A stretch of DNA of 64,000 nt from Arthrinium phaeospermum. Its lineage: Eukaryota; Ascomycota; Sordariomycetes; Amphisphaeriales; Apiosporaceae. The DNA lies in contig QYRS01000006.1 in assembly GCA_006503535.1 (NCBI GenBank), forward strand, positions 620,001 through 684,000, written 5' to 3'. Made by a program: the position numbers and the translations under genes. The notes beneath the pieces are model-generated. The model searched no databases, was not told where the DNA came from, and was given only the letters and a program-made list of their open reading frames with translations. The number at the start of each line of letters is the position of its first letter. Positions within the stretch are counted from its first letter, which is position 1. Positions 23,101 to 33,948 of this stretch are shown piece by piece.

Positions 23101-24036
23101 GGCCATATTGGGAACCAGCTCTCGGAAATTGGGAATGTCGCGTTTGATGTCCACCATGTGCGCCCACTCGCGCCCAGCTTTTCTAGCGCTGGACAAAGCA
23201 AGGTTCCCGTGGGGGTTGAGTGCAGGGAACTCGACGGGCAGAAGCGCATCGATGTCTTCGCCGTCCTCCTCTTCGCCCTCGGCCTCGGCATCTTCAGCAG
23301 CGGCGCCATTGGCCTTGGCTCCGTCGACGTCTTCAGATCTCTCAGGGGCGTTCTCGGGCTCTTGGTCCAGCGCATCTTCCACGGCCTTGGCGTCAGACTC
23401 GCTGGCCTTGTTCTTCTTCTTCTTGCTGAAGTCAATGCCTCGGTCCAGCCCGGGGGCGATCTCCAACAGGCCGCCCTCGGCACCCAACTTGATGACCCGT
23501 TCCAGTTTGTTGCCCGATCCGTTCGCCGCGCCGGGAGTCGGTCGGTGAAGCTGGTCTTCCGAAGCGGCAATGGCGTCCACGCCTTCCAGCCCACCGGGCG
23601 CGAAGGGGACGAAGCCAGCCGCACCCCGGACAAAGTCGGCGCGACTAGCGGGCTTCCTCGCCATACTGGTGGAGTTCTTGGCGGTGGCGCTGTTGGCCGG
23701 GACGGTGACATTTTCGTAGCCGACGACGCGGCCCTCGAGGCCCTGCCGCTTGAAGCGGGTGACGGTCCTCGTCTGGGTGGGGGCGATGCGGAACAGCTCG
23801 GTCAGGTCGGCGGGGGCGTCCCAGCGCTGCTGCAGCCGGTTGAGCCATTCGGTGTTGAAGGTGCTCGAGGGCGTCAGGAAGTCGCGCTCGAGCTGGGCCT
23901 TGACCTCGTCCGGGTCGGGCTTCACGCGCTTGCGGGGGCGGCGCTGGTAGAGGAGGTCGTCGATGTTGACGTCGTCGGCCGACTCGGTGGAGAGGCGGAG
24001 CTCGCCCAGGATTTCTGCGAGATCCGGCGACGCCAT
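20185..24036 (-). CDS. SKI2: SKI2 DExH-box RNA helicase of the Ski complex
   Basis: Intronless, 1283 aa from the ATG at 24036 (MASPDLAEILGEL), almost the length of yeast Ski2. The frame stays open 93 codons upstream, but that part is non-conserved leader. Motifs: Walker A AHTSAGKT (about 338-345), DEVH with FDEVHYVND (about 427-435), motif III LSATVPN, and motif VI QMAGRAGRRG (about 745). Between the RecA domains lies an insertion that includes an Arg/Gly-rich run (about 530-595), then the winged-helix and DSHCT regions. Acidic Glu/Asp runs occupy about 245-275. Ski2 unwinds and feeds RNA to the cytoplasmic exosome with Ski3 and Ski8. Mtr4 is the alternative paralogue, but the N-terminal DDLLYQRRPRKR region and insertion fit Ski2. 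Confidence 0.93.
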   Translation of the reverse strand: MASPDLAEILGELRLSTESADDVNIDDLLYQRRPRKRVKPDPDEVKAQLERDFLTPSSTFNTEWLNRLQQRWDAPADLTELFRIAPTQTRTVTRFKRQGLEGRVVGYENVTVPANSATAKNSTSMARKPASRADFVRGAAGFVPFAPGGLEGVDAIAASEDQLHRPTPGAANGSGNKLERVIKLGAEGGLLEIAPGLDRGIDFSKKKKNKASESDAKAVEDALDQEPENAPERSEDVDGAKANGAAAEDAEAEGEEEDGEDIDALLPVEFPALNPHGNLALSSARKAGREWAHMVDIKRDIPNFRELVPNMAREWPFELDNFQKEAVYHLENGDSVFVAAHTSAGKTVVAEYAIALAARHMTKAIYTSPIKALSNQKFRDFRQEFDEVGILTGDVQINPEASCLIMTTEILRSMLYRGADIIRDVEFVIFDEVHYVNDIERGVVWEEVIIMLPEHVSLILLSATVPNTYEFASWVGRTKQKDIYVISTPKRPIPLEHYLWANKDIHKIVGADKKFSEAGWKAADQALRGKDKMLPPAAAQGRGGGNQRGNQRGGQQGRGGRGGGGQQRGRGGPPRASHNPGHMGRAGRPGGFTSMAQDKNLWVHMVQFLKKSNLLPACIFVFSKKRCEENADALSNQDFSTAQEKSHIHMIIEKSVARLRPDDRNLPQIIRMRELLARGIAVHHGGLLPIVKEVVEILFAQTLVKVLFATETFAMGLNLPTRTVVFSGYRKHDGHSFRNLLPGEYTQMAGRAGRRGLDTVGSVIIVPPGGGDEAPPALDLQKMILGEPSKLRSQFRLTYNMILNLLRVEALKIEEMIKRSFSEHATQQLLPEHEKAVKVSEADLAKIKRDSCDVCDPVMDQCHQAAMNFRQMTQELYQGLLTIPVGRKMFSQSRLIVFQKDGVRTPGILLSDGISVKTLGGQPTVHVFEIRAMRETRDSTDLLPFTPSFFHAFTHLPQKKKDIHFRCVHVPLSDVECLTKKLTKGIVPEVFQGGEGYVKAKDKMFSLCKSWDPEVYEEMDLGKIKSLPLQELMGRRKKEEAEAADKAPLWCKHFLKHFAMCHDQWLIKETIASLRQSLSNQNLQLLPDYEQRIQVLKDLSFIDAEARIQLKGKVACEIHSADELVLTELILDNVLAEYEPAEIAALLSAFVFQEKTDTVPNLPGNLERGIKTVVDISEKVNGIQTLHQVIQSAEDSNDFVSRPRFGLVEVVYEWARGMSFRKITDLTDVLEGTIVRTITRLDETCREVKNAARIIGDPELYQKMQEAQEMIKRDITAVASLYM

Positions 24037-25195
24037 GGTTGTCGGGTTGGGGCGTGCCTGCGTATCTGGCTGTCGGGTCTTTCCAACAGGATACAACAGA
24101 GAATCTCGAAAAGTTTGTGCTGGAGTGTTGGTGAGATCTACAGAAATGGGCAAGGTGCTGGTGGGATGTTGGCAAGCTCCATTGAGCGCCTGGAGCTTTG
24201 TTCTAGTGGGGGGTAGGTGGGGTCTGGTTGACCTCATCCCAGAAGTGACATCAAATAGATACCGGAACAACCAGGCCAATTGCCTCTGCTTAAAGCACTC
24301 AATTGGAATAATCAAGTGGAATAATCAGTTGGGATAATCAGTAGTATAAACGGCCGAGGGATATATAGTATTCAATTGCGCGAGTGGAATAATCGCCTGA
24401 TTACTCCTATACCATTATTGTATCTATTGCCAGCTGCCGGGAGAAGCCTGGCTATTTGGTTAGTCCGGTGTCGTCCCTACTGCCCATCCCTCCATCCCTT
24501 CATCCCTCAATTCTCCCAACTGAGGATGCAACCGTAAAAGGGATGCTTACAAGTATCTACTGACTATTGCTTTGTGCTTTCTTTCTTCGTTGAAAGACAA
24601 CTCGAAAGCTACTGCGGGCAAACGCAGATAGGCAACCTAACATTGGGGTTTCCGGTTTCCGGGTAAATACAGATCTGACCTGAGATTCACCCATCTACAT
24701 TAGTCCCATAGCTTGGCATTGCCTTAGGGCCCGGCAGGCAGAGAGTTCGTCATTGATATTTACGCAGAAGAAACCGGCAGCGTCCCGTCACCTGGTCACT
24801 GCTTTTTATGTGTTTGTATGATTCGGGACGCTTAGAGTAGAACAGTCTGTGGAATCTTGTTTCGGTCTTGTAATCCAGTGAATTTGCATTGGCAATCCGT
24901 CTCACCTAGCTGGGCACAATAACGAGTGGCTACATCACCAGCTCCGGCGACTGGTCGGCAATTTCATTAACTCCTGCTGCTCCATTGCCTCCTCCGTAAA
25001 GGGAGGCAGATCCAAACCAGCTTCCCCCTAGAAGCATTTTCCTTCACTCCGAATACACAATACTCAACTATTTACCCGTACCGACCTTGGACAACCCTCA
25101 CATATAACCAGTAGATCCCCCCTCTCCTTACCTGAGTTGCTTATGTTTAGCATCTCAGCATGTCCAATCAGTGTCCCTATTCTCGTCCTCCTCAT
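24037..25195. other. Intergenic upstream of SKI2
   Basis: SKI2 leader followed by gene-free sequence. It contains a 13-bp tandem repeat at 24305-24343. No other structured feature or convincing frame was seen. Confidence 0.5.
24305..24343 (+). repeat. 13-bp minisatellite, 3 units (locus A)
   Basis: Three exact-length units: GGAATAATCAAGT, GGAATAATCAGTT and GGGATAATCAGTA. The same 13-bp unit family forms a longer array at 45121-45202. It lies about 270 bp upstream of the SKI2 start. Confidence 0.75.
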
Positions 25196-25510
25196 CTACA
25201 CCCCGTCGCCCGATTCGACACGCACTCGGTGGTGCAGGTCGGATTCGGGCTCCGGCAACTCCGTCAACTTAGGCAACTGGGGTAACGTCGGCGACCCCGG
25301 CAACGTCGGCGACCCTGGCAACGTCGGCGACCCTGGCGCCGTCGGCGACCCCGGCGACCCCGGCGACCCCGGCGACCCCGGCGACCCCGGCGATCCCGGC
25401 GATCCCGGCGACCCCGGCAACGGCGGCAACGGCGGGTCGATAGGATAGGCATTGACAAGCGCCAGACCAGCCATGGCGGCCAGTGTCAGAGTGAGTTTTG
25501 CTGCAAGCAT
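25196..25510 (-). CDS. Secreted collagen-like Gly-Ser-Pro repeat protein
   Basis: A 104-aa frame. A good signal peptide, MLAAKLTLTLAAMAGLALVN, precedes YPIDPPLPPLP. Then comes an uninterrupted run of about eight Pro-Gly-Ser triplets, followed by looser PGSPTLPGSPTLP units. The tail, ELPEPESDLHHRVRVESGDGV, is charged. Gly at every third position with Pro suggests a short collagen-type helix or an extended wall or surface stalk. No globular domain or GPI signal is visible, and a missed 3' exon is possible. The DNA repeat also keeps the other strand open as Gly-Asp-Pro, but only this strand has a signal peptide. Confidence 0.6.
   Translation of the reverse strand: MLAAKLTLTLAAMAGLALVNAYPIDPPLPPLPGSPGSPGSPGSPGSPGSPGSPGSPTAPGSPTLPGSPTLPGSPTLPQLPKLTELPEPESDLHHRVRVESGDGV
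25283..25432 (-). repeat. 9-bp tandem repeat coding Pro-Gly-Ser
   Basis: A perfect to near-perfect array of the 9-mer GGCGACCCC (plus-strand sense), with longer GGCGACCCTGGCAACGTC-type units at the 5' side. It encodes Pro-Gly-Ser on the minus strand and Gly-Asp-Pro on the plus strand. Confidence 0.8.
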
Positions 25511-26300
25511 GGTGAATATGAAGGAAAAGATTTTCCTGAGTGATTCGAGAGGGGTATTGATACAGAGGATACGTCTCAGGGTATATGGGGTAAGTCTTGA
25601 TTGATGATGTGATGTTTTCTATATGTCTGCCGATGAAGGGGCGTTACTGGTGAATGGATACCTGCGCTGGTGAGTGTCGCATTGATGGTGAGAGGATGCC
25701 CAGAGTGGTCGGGGGCGGCCTCTTATACGCGAGCCTTGAAGTCATCGGGACGAAGAGCGCTTCTCTCGCAGCATGCAGAGGCTGCCAACAGGGTGTTTCG
25801 ATCTGCAAGAGTTGTGTGTGTAGTATGTTGGTGGCGGCCAAGGGTGGCACACCGCTGCGGCCGAACCAGCACAATTGAAATTTATATGACGTAAAAGAAG
25901 AAGTCAGTTACGACGTTTTCTTGTTGATATACCCGTTTGCTCGGCCCTCGGCGTCGAAGCAGCAAGTAACGACCTGTACGGGGTCAGGGAACGGCATTAT
26001 TGGCATTATTGTCTTTACCTTGAGCCCAGACACTTGGGACTTTGAGCATCTTAAGCTTCCCTTGTCCGCACTGAACCACAGATTGATAGATGGAAAGACC
26101 AGCTAAAGTCTTAAGATGACATCCCGGGCAAATATTAAAAGGTTTGACATTATATATAAATATGTATAGGTATGTCTATGAAGACGAGTTCCCCCACAGA
26201 GCCGCAAAAGGCCAGCCCAACCAGAAGCCACAACCCAAGCCAAGCCCGGCACTTTTCGACGTGACCGACAGCGACCAGGACGGCACCGATGCGCACCTTC
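25511..26300. other. Intergenic, no gene seen
   Basis: Upstream flank of the collagen-like gene and downstream flank of the transporter. Short Cys-containing frames around 25654-25894 lack family signs. Confidence 0.45.
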
Positions 26301-28379
26301 TTACTCGTTCTCGCGGACGTCGATGACCGTCGACTTGAACTTGCGCGCAGGCACCTTGCGGTTGAACAGGATATCCGCCTCGCGGTACGACCGATGCTTG
26401 AGCTCCGGCAAGAAGAAATACGCCGAGACAAAGCAGACGACGGCGGTCCCGCCCCAGACATAGCCGCACTTGCCCGCGATATTCCCACCCGTCGGGTTCA
26501 ACATCCACGACGCCAGATAAATCATCGGGATCTCGGCGACGTAGTACGCCGCGCGCCCCACGCCCGTGCTCAGCGCGCGCAGGCGCACCGACGAGGTCTC
26601 GGCGATGATGGTGTACGAAATGGGGCCGAGGGTGCCGGCGAAGACGAAGGAGATGATGACGCCGAGGCAGGCCTGCGCGTAGTTGGTCGCGCTGTTCTGC
26701 TGGATCGAGGCGCAGACGCCCAGCAGGACGAGCAGGAGGACGTTGGTGGCCGTGCCCCACAGGTAGATGGTGCGGCGGCCGAACCAGGCCGTCAGGGGTA
26801 GGGACAGGCCGTTGGCGACGAACTGCAGGCACGAGTTGATGAGGTTGAGCTGGAAGGCGAACTCGGATGTCATGCCGGCCTCTGCAAGGAATAGGTGGTC
26901 AGCGATGCAAGTTGATATGTTGGAAGACAGATGGAGACTCACGTTGGAAGAAGTAGGTGGCCTGGTTGGCAATCAAGTTACCGGCAAAGTTCTGCGAGGC
27001 GTACATCAGGCAGGTGATGATGGTCCGCCGCCGGTCGACGCCCTTGAGCAGGTCCAGCAGGGAGGGCTCGCCGCCCAGCTTCTTCTCGATCTCGACGGTG
27101 CGCTCCATCATGGCGAGCGTCTGCTGCGTGCCCTCCTTGTGGGTGTTGCTGCCGAGGCGCTCGATGGACCGGAGGGCCTCGGCCTTCCGGCCGCGGCGGA
27201 GGAGCCACCAGGGGGACTCGGGCGCGAGGAAGATGAGGACCATGAGAGGCAACTATACGTTGAACGACCGAAATGGTTAGCAACTGTTCTCGCCAAGAAT
27301 AAAGACCAACGGCAAGGGGGGCTGCTGGGCTACTCACGGGGAAGATCCACTGCAAAGCCAAGGGGACTCTCCATGCCCACTCATCGTCCCGCTTGTTGTA
27401 TGCATATGTGGCAGCCGCGACGAGGATGGAGCCGATGGACCAACTCATCTGCAGGGTAGCCGTGCAGGCACCTCGAAGGGCCAGAGGCACGATCTCACTG
27501 GCATAAGCCGGGGCATTGGCAATGAAGAAACCCCAGGGTACACCCTCAAACGCTTGGCCAATGACCAAGAGCGTCAGCGAATTGGCCTATAGGATTTAAA
27601 GTTCAGTCAGTTATGTACCCTCTCGATTTTAATAGATTTAAGACTGCCGCCAATGTGGGCTAAGAAGGGGATGTGCCGCTTACGAAGAAACTAATGAAGA
27701 TGGTGGCGTTCATCATCACCAAGGCTAGGAGCGTAGTCCAACGGTACCCGAGGCGGTTGGTGACGGGGCCGGCAGCGAAGACGCCGACGAAAGCGCCACA
27801 CTGACCGGCCTGGAACAAGGAACTCTGCCACTTGGTCTCGATGGACCATTCGCCATTTGCCTCTTGGATGCCATATTGCCGTTTGAACGCGGGAAGGGCG
27901 ACGAAGTTGCCGTTGAGGAACATGTCGAAGGATTCCATGACCTGCGCAGGGGACGAAATCCGATTAGCTCACTTTCTTTTGGGCGCTATACGGGTTTGGG
28001 CAGGTGGGCGTAATGCATGCATGTTGCAGCATGTAAGCCACGCCTAGCCCGACGCGGCCACCACCCGTTCTTCCCGCCCGCCACCCAAGACACGGATACG
28101 AAATCTGCATGCTGGGTAAAGGGTAAAGGCGAGAAACAGAGACAGAGAGAGGAAACTAACAATGGTGAAGCACATGATGAAAGCCCAGGCGCAGGCCTTC
28201 GGGTGGCTCTTGACGGACTGCCAGAGACCCTGCGAATGCTCGTGGTTCTCACCGTCGAAGGCATCGTTCATGAGATCCGAGCTGGCCAGGACCTCGGCGT
28301 GAAGGATGTCGACTTGGTGGTCGCTGTGCAGACCCTCCTTGGTCTCCTTGGTATGGGGGTAGTTGTCGTCGGACGACAT
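26301..28379 (-). CDS. MFS sugar/H+ symporter, alpha-glucoside (maltose) permease type
   Basis: Five exons: 28379-28161, 27941-27684, 27586-27338, 27252-26943 and 26881-26301, giving 538 aa. Introns one to three fall between codons; the last is phase 1. The polar N-terminus (about 50 residues) is cytosolic, followed by 12 predicted membrane helices. Sugar-porter motifs are NRLGYRWTT (loop 2-3), PESPWWLLRRGRKAEAL before the central loop, and ETSSVRLRALSTGVGRAAYY after helix 10. FDMFLNGNFVALPAFKRQYG in helix 1 and its loop is typical of the MAL-type branch. It imports maltose-like or related oligosaccharides with protons across the plasma membrane. The exact sugar cannot be read from sequence. 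It fits the nearby secreted hydrolases but is not in an obvious cluster with them. Confidence 0.9.
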
Positions 28380-31106
28380 CTTCGCGGTTCGTTGAAGTGG
28401 CAGGTCTGTTCGTCCGCCCACAAACTCACTCACGCGCGCTATTGTCAACGGCTGGCAAGATAGACCCGGACCACCTGTGTAGGAGAATACAAGGTGAAGA
28501 TGGGGCTTAAACGGTGTGGTGGACAGGCCAAGAAAGACAAGAGGCCAAGAGCGAGTAGGGAAGCCCGCCAAGTTGGGAGCTTATATAGTCTTGACTTTAT
28601 ACATCCTGTCCCCCTACCCGGCCCGCGTTGGTCCAGACCGACCCCCGTCATGTTTGTCTTGTCGCGTTCGTTGGTTTGTTTTCCCCCTCTCCCCGTATTT
28701 CTGGGATCTTGGGGAAAAGAGCGGGCGAGGTGAGATTGCGCATGGGCTTCCCGGGACCGTCACTCGCGTAGTGGATGCGTCTGCGACAGATGAAAAAAAG
28801 TGCGCGCATGATACGTGGATCAATTTTCTGCAGTGTAGAGTTTAGCGAACCCAATTCGCTAACGTGAGAGTCCCCCTGTAGGAATCCGGGGACGTGATGG
28901 GTGCGCATCTCGCAGGGCCACTTGGGACAGCCGGGGGCCCCCTAACGAACACCCCCTGGAGATTCCTCCCTAGCTGTTGCTGTCCAGTCCAGTCCGGGGC
29001 GCAACCCCGAATCAGTTCGTGGAGCCCGCTCTGGCTACCACCACTACCCCGCATAACCCAAAGCTCCCCCCAGTTCCCGGCTTCCCCAGGCTCAATCCTT
29101 CCAGCCTTCTCCGCACTTTCTCCAGATGACCGGCCTTTTTAGCTTGTGTTGCATTTATCCACGACCAACAACATCCCCGGTTCTTTTTGGGGAAATGGTC
29201 GCCTCTCGAGCCATTCCGACCCTCTGGATGTTGCATGTTATTTGTGAGTGTTGACGCCTGTAATTACCCCGAGGGCGCATCCATCCATCCGTCTATCCCT
29301 CTTATCCCGGGCACTAGGCGCTCTACATCGCAGTGGGTATGCATTTGCTGTCTCTGCGTCGTTTACTCGCCCAATCACTGGGATCGCGTTGCTCGTCGGG
29401 ACAAGTCAGAAGCAAATGCAGCCACCAAGAAAGCCATGCGTATCAAGTATAGGTAGAGACTCGCCCTCTCTTGCGATACTTGGGACCCGAAGCAGAATCC
29501 CACCGAGACAGGGCCGGTACCATGTGGTGAAGTGAGACGAATCAGTTTCCAGCTTTCGTCCCGCTCACCGCCCCAGCTGACTTTGTCTCATACCCAGGGA
29601 GATGGGAGAAGGAAACATGTATATACCCAAAGGAGCAGGAACATTACAGGGCCAATACGTGCACTAGGTCAGAGTAGTTAGGTGACACGACAGAGAAGAG
29701 CTGATTCTGGGCCCATTCCTTCGGGAGAGCGACTTTTTCGATGATGCTCAGTACCCAATCAAACAGCCAATCCACCCCTTACGACACGAGTCGGCCCTGC
29801 TGACCGGCCGAGTAGGTAGTCTCCCTTCCCAGAAAATTTCTTGCATTCTGTATCCAAGCAGTGGGGGTATGTAGCATGCCATAATAAGCAAAACATCCAT
29901 GCTGCAACCATCACGGCGAAAGATTACCACGTGGTATGGTTCATCTCTCCGACTCTTCACCAAGGCCGCGGCTCTCGCTTACTGACACGTGACGTTACTT
30001 GAGCTCCGGACACCGGGTATATCCCCTTTCCTATTTCCTGTTGGTTGCAACGACTCCTTGAGTATCGAAATTGCCAGTGCTGGGTACGGCTCATGTGACC
30101 CAGTCCAACCCCGGCGGGTCGGGCGCGAACTCTCGCGGTGTCACAGCCGAAGTGTGTAAGAAACGCAATGTCATCATGACCGCGTGGTGACCGCACAAAC
30201 GGCGCGTCGGATGCTAGGTACAGGGCTCTTACTGTCGCCTAGCCGTATTTACTAGTAGACCCGGGTAGGTAGACGGACCAGTAGGCCCGATATCTGTTGT
30301 TATATTTGGTAATGCATCATCAACCACCGAAGACCTGCTGCCATCCGAGCACCACCCCTTGGTCGGGGCCCCCTTACAGCGTTGGCCACACATTTTATAA
30401 CCATGTGGCTGGAAACTACTGTAGGGATGAGAGGCAGAAGAAAGGGAGCATCTGGAGAGGCCAAGGCGCTTGCTGGGCGACGACAGGCTTACCCTAGCTA
30501 CATGGTTGCATGGCGCCAGGACACTCTGCCATTGGTGATGCCAGGTCCCAGCATCCACCTTTCCGCTTGAAACCTTCGTTCCCGCCCCCATAGGACATCT
30601 ATTTCGTATTGGAGAAACAATACAAATTCCCGGTCATCACCGCAGCGATTTGGCGCATAGCATACTCTCTTGACACAAACACACATAACGGTTGAAGTTG
30701 AGAAACGGAATTGGAGTTTGTCAACTGGGAGGTAAGCTTAAAAACAAGGTACAGATTAGTGCGACGCTCAGGCCCACGATCTCGTTTTCCCCAGTTATCG
30801 TTTCCAGAACATATGTAGGCCAATCCAGAATCTCAGAATTGCATTTGGAATGTCGGATAGAGAAGGCATTCGAAATTTGGTGTTATGTAACATGTCCTCA
30901 TTCCAACTCGGCTCTATTGCACGCAAGCATTCTGTTAAGCCAACCATGCCGTGCAACACTACTGGGTGTGGGCATTGCGCACTTGAGGATTACATCATTG
31001 TGTTTGTGTACTAGCACTTGGGTAATGTGACTGAGTGGTATGCATATCATTCATCATTAAGCAGGGTATAATCTAACACGTGTAACTATGTGTGAGCCGA
31101 TTCGCA
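28380..31106. other. Long intergenic stretch, no gene seen
   Basis: About 2.7 kb between the transporter start and the CSM3 stop. It holds pyrimidine-rich promoter-like sequence at the left and many short frames, none with a domain, signal peptide or good splice continuation. A non-coding RNA cannot be excluded. Confidence 0.5.
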
Positions 31107-32292
31107 TCACCATAGCCCGTCCATCTCCGCCATAGCCTCTTCTTCATCCGCGTCCGCACTCCTCTCCACCGGGGCAGGTGGTTGTGGCTTAGGGGCCGGA
31201 CGCGACTCCGCCGCTTCTGCTTCGGCCATCAAGGCGTCCAGATCATCTTCGTCATCATCATCGACGAATGGTCCCGACTTCTTGTTGGGTTTTGACGCTG
31301 CGGGTGGCTGTGGCGGCTTCGACGTCTGTGCTTCCGCCTCGGCCATCAGCGCATCCAGGTCGTCTTCATCATCTGGCACCGCTGGTCGTGATGGTATGGA
31401 TTTGGAGGCGGCGGGTTTGCCGTTGCCGAAAAGAGACCCCCCGTTTCCGAACAGCGACGTCGACGGAGCCGCCCGTTGTGCTTCTTCCTCGGCCATCAGG
31501 GCGTCTAGGTCCTCTTCTTCATCTGGTTCGCCACCCGGCACGTTGGCCGCGGGGGCCGCGGCCTTCTTCGAGCCCCTAGGCGTAGCGTCATAGATATCCT
31601 CGTCTCCAAACAGACCGTCGCCGACCGCAGGCGTCCGCGGCCGCTCGCTGGAGTCCCCATTGTTCTGGAAGATGGGAGCGATCCTGGCAGGGAGCACGGC
31701 CGCGTCCCGACCGAGGATGTCGGTAATGATTTCGGGCACCTCGTCTTCGTCGTCGGTGTCCCTCGGGGGCTTAGGCTTTCCTTCGTTGATCCACCCGATC
31801 CGCTCCATCTGCATGTGCTTGGTGTGGCCCGTCTTCTCGATCATGGCCAGGGCGTCGAGGAATTTGGCCTTGGGGAACAGGTCGTCAAGCCAGAGTTGGT
31901 AGAAGGACAGTAACCGTGCCGTATCCGAGAACTGCTCGCCCTAATTAGAAGTGCTCCTCTGATACAAGAGTAGAAACGTCGGGGAGTCTTACCTCATGAC
32001 CTTTGCCCTTGAACTTCAGCTCGCGGGCTTTCCTCCGCAGCTTGGGTATGCCCTTGTCTGACAGTAATCGCGGCGCATCCAACTTCACATTGGGCACTCT
32101 CTGCTTCTTGGCCACGTTGACCTCTTCTTCAATACCGAGTCCGCTGGCATCTTTGCGCTTCTTTGGATTTGTGTCTGCCTTCCCCTTGGCGTTCTCGTCG
32201 CCCGAGTCCGCGAACGGATCGGCGAAGTCGTCGACATCGAAATTGTCTAAATCCTCGTCGACGGTAGGGCGGTTTGCTTTAGTGGAAGCCAT
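31107..32292 (-). CDS. CSM3: Replication fork protection protein CSM3/Swi3 (Tipin)
   Basis: Exons 32292-31993 and 31940-31107 (52-nt intron, phase 0) give 377 aa. Residues about 70-155 are the Swi3 domain: [39 protein letters not shown], and [20 protein letters not shown] followed by [11 protein letters not shown]. The protein pairs with Tof1 at the replisome to stabilise stalled forks and relay the checkpoint. The N-terminus is acidic with a small basic patch (NPKKRKD) that could be a nuclear signal. Oddity: the C-terminal half carries three copies of an acidic-amphipathic module around [12 protein letters not shown], separated by Pro/Ala/Ser-rich linkers, and the last residues echo it ([11 protein letters not shown]). 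It is divergent from a complex I gene 420 bp away. Confidence 0.92.
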
Positions 32293-32711
32293 ATTTGGTG
32301 CGTCAGATATGTCTCCTGGAAATGTGGTGGCCGAGAGACGTTGCTATCAAGAGTGCTGGGGTGCATTGAAGATCAATTAGCTGGGAGACGCGTCGGGTCA
32401 CTGCAATAGCGCGTCGTCGCCAATTGAGCGTTAATTGATGGACCCGGTTTGGCGGGGTGTAAGTTTTGTGGCTGATGGGATTCCAGCCCAGCCACATAGC
32501 CCAAAAGTTTCTAAGCCACCTCGATGCAAACTGGCAAAGGTCAGCAAAAGTAGTAGCCGAGATTGAGCCGCTTAGGTAATCCGAGCCGATTGGCAATTCG
32601 CGAATTGGAGAGCTCCAGCTTCGACCTCGATCCATTGACTGGAAAGCGCATTGAAAGAGGTTCTGGCAGCTCAAAGTACTGGACTGGACCACTCAATTGA
32701 GTCCGCCCGTC

Positions 32712-33566
32712 ATGTCGACTCCTCAGCAACCGACCTACGTCCCCAGCAAGGTCTTGAAGACCGACTATCCTGTGAGTCCGCCGGCCCCGGTATTCAATTG
32801 GCGTTGTGATGGAAACTGACTGGCCCTGACGTTATAGCTCATTGACAATGACCCGTGAGTTTGCACCCCTCGAACCGACGACGACGACGATGCACCGATG
32901 CTTTGGAAATATCCCGGAGAAGGAAGATGGAATTGAAGGGTTGTTGGTACTGATACGGAAGCAGTCACTTCAAGCGAGTTGTTGGCTATGCTAGACCCTC
33001 CGACTACATCCACGGTGTAACGGCCGCCGCCGCCGGACCCGGCATGCTCTACGCTATGGAGAAGTTTGCCCCCTCGCAAGTGGGACGCGGCGGTTTCGCG
33101 CAAGCGATGCGCCTGACTGGTGTCATCGGCGCCATCGGCGGCTTCCTCTACTACTACCAGCGATCAACGAGTACGTCACATTCCCACATGGCCCGCGGCC
33201 TAAACCCAAGCCCAATCTTCCAGGCGAGAGATTTCGGAGGACTAACACTCGCTATGATTTTTAGTGCGCTTCTACGGCATGGCCGAGAACGCCCGCGAGG
33301 TTGACATGGACATGCGCGAGATGGTGGACAAGGTCAAGAAGGGCGAGACGCTGTACGGCGAGAGCCGGCTCACCCCCCACATGCAGGGCGTGGCCGCCCG
33401 CCAGAGCCGCTACTCGGCCCTCTTCATGTACGGCATCCCGTGGTTCAACTTTGTCAACCACAGCCAGCACGGCGTCGACACGGCCAAGTACTACCGCCAG
33501 GCCGAGCGCGAGCTCGAGAGCGAGCGCACTGGCAAGGCCCAGGGCGAGGTCGCTACTCTGATGTAA
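32712..33566 (+). CDS. Complex I (NADH:ubiquinone oxidoreductase) 21-kDa subunit
   Basis: Four exons: 32712-32771, 32838-32854, 32965-33170 and 33265-33566, giving 194 aa. The second exon is only 17 nt. All junctions have GTGAG or GTACG donors, and the joined protein reads smoothly: KTDYPLIDNDPHFKRVVGYA, then a Gly/Ala-rich membrane segment (HGVTAAAAGPGMLYAMEKF; GVIGAIGGFLYYYQRS), then a charged C-terminal domain (NAREVDMDMREMVDKVKKGE; MYGIPWFNFVNHSQHGVDTA). This matches the fungal accessory subunit with the NADH-u_ox-rdase and NADH_u_ox_C domains, a single-pass inner-membrane mitochondrial protein. Its role is structural, without redox centres. The start is fixed by the short conserved first exon. 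Confidence 0.9.
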
Positions 33567-33948
33567 AATCCCACCAAGGAAAAGTAACGAGGAAAACGGA
33601 AATTGGGAGCAGAGTATTGCGATGGTGGTGCACGGAGCGGCTCAAATAGCGAGGGTCGTTGCCTCTCGAGAAGGCGGAAGTGGTGGAAAGGCAGGCAGGC
33701 AAAGACGCGGAGCAATCTGTACATATTGTATATCAGAAGCCGTCGAAACCAAGACGAGGGCTTCTCGGAGAGAACAGGAAGAAATCAAAGTAAAGCTGTC
33801 ATTTGTCATTTGTGTCTCGCAACAAATCCTGGCTGGCCCGGGATCTACGGGTCATACAAATACTCCGCTAACCCAATCTCATGTCTTTACAAGTACCCCC
33901 TTGAAGATCAATCCTACAATATATACATATATACATGGTGTTGACCAC

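Noticed and set aside
22462..24216. 584-aa plus-strand frame
   Set aside because: Antisense to SKI2 over its whole length; composition follows the complementary GC-rich codons and no domain is visible.
24037..24315. N-terminal extension of SKI2 by 93 codons
   Set aside because: Text is unlike Ski2 and MASPDLAEILGEL is a normal start; treated as an open leader.
25137..25448. Plus-strand Gly-Asp-Pro protein
   Set aside because: Created by the complementary reading of the 9-bp repeat; lacks a secretion signal comparable to the minus-strand frame.
28494..29535. Several overlapping 70-110 aa frames
   Set aside because: No frame has consistent codon use, splice sites or domain; treated as intergenic.
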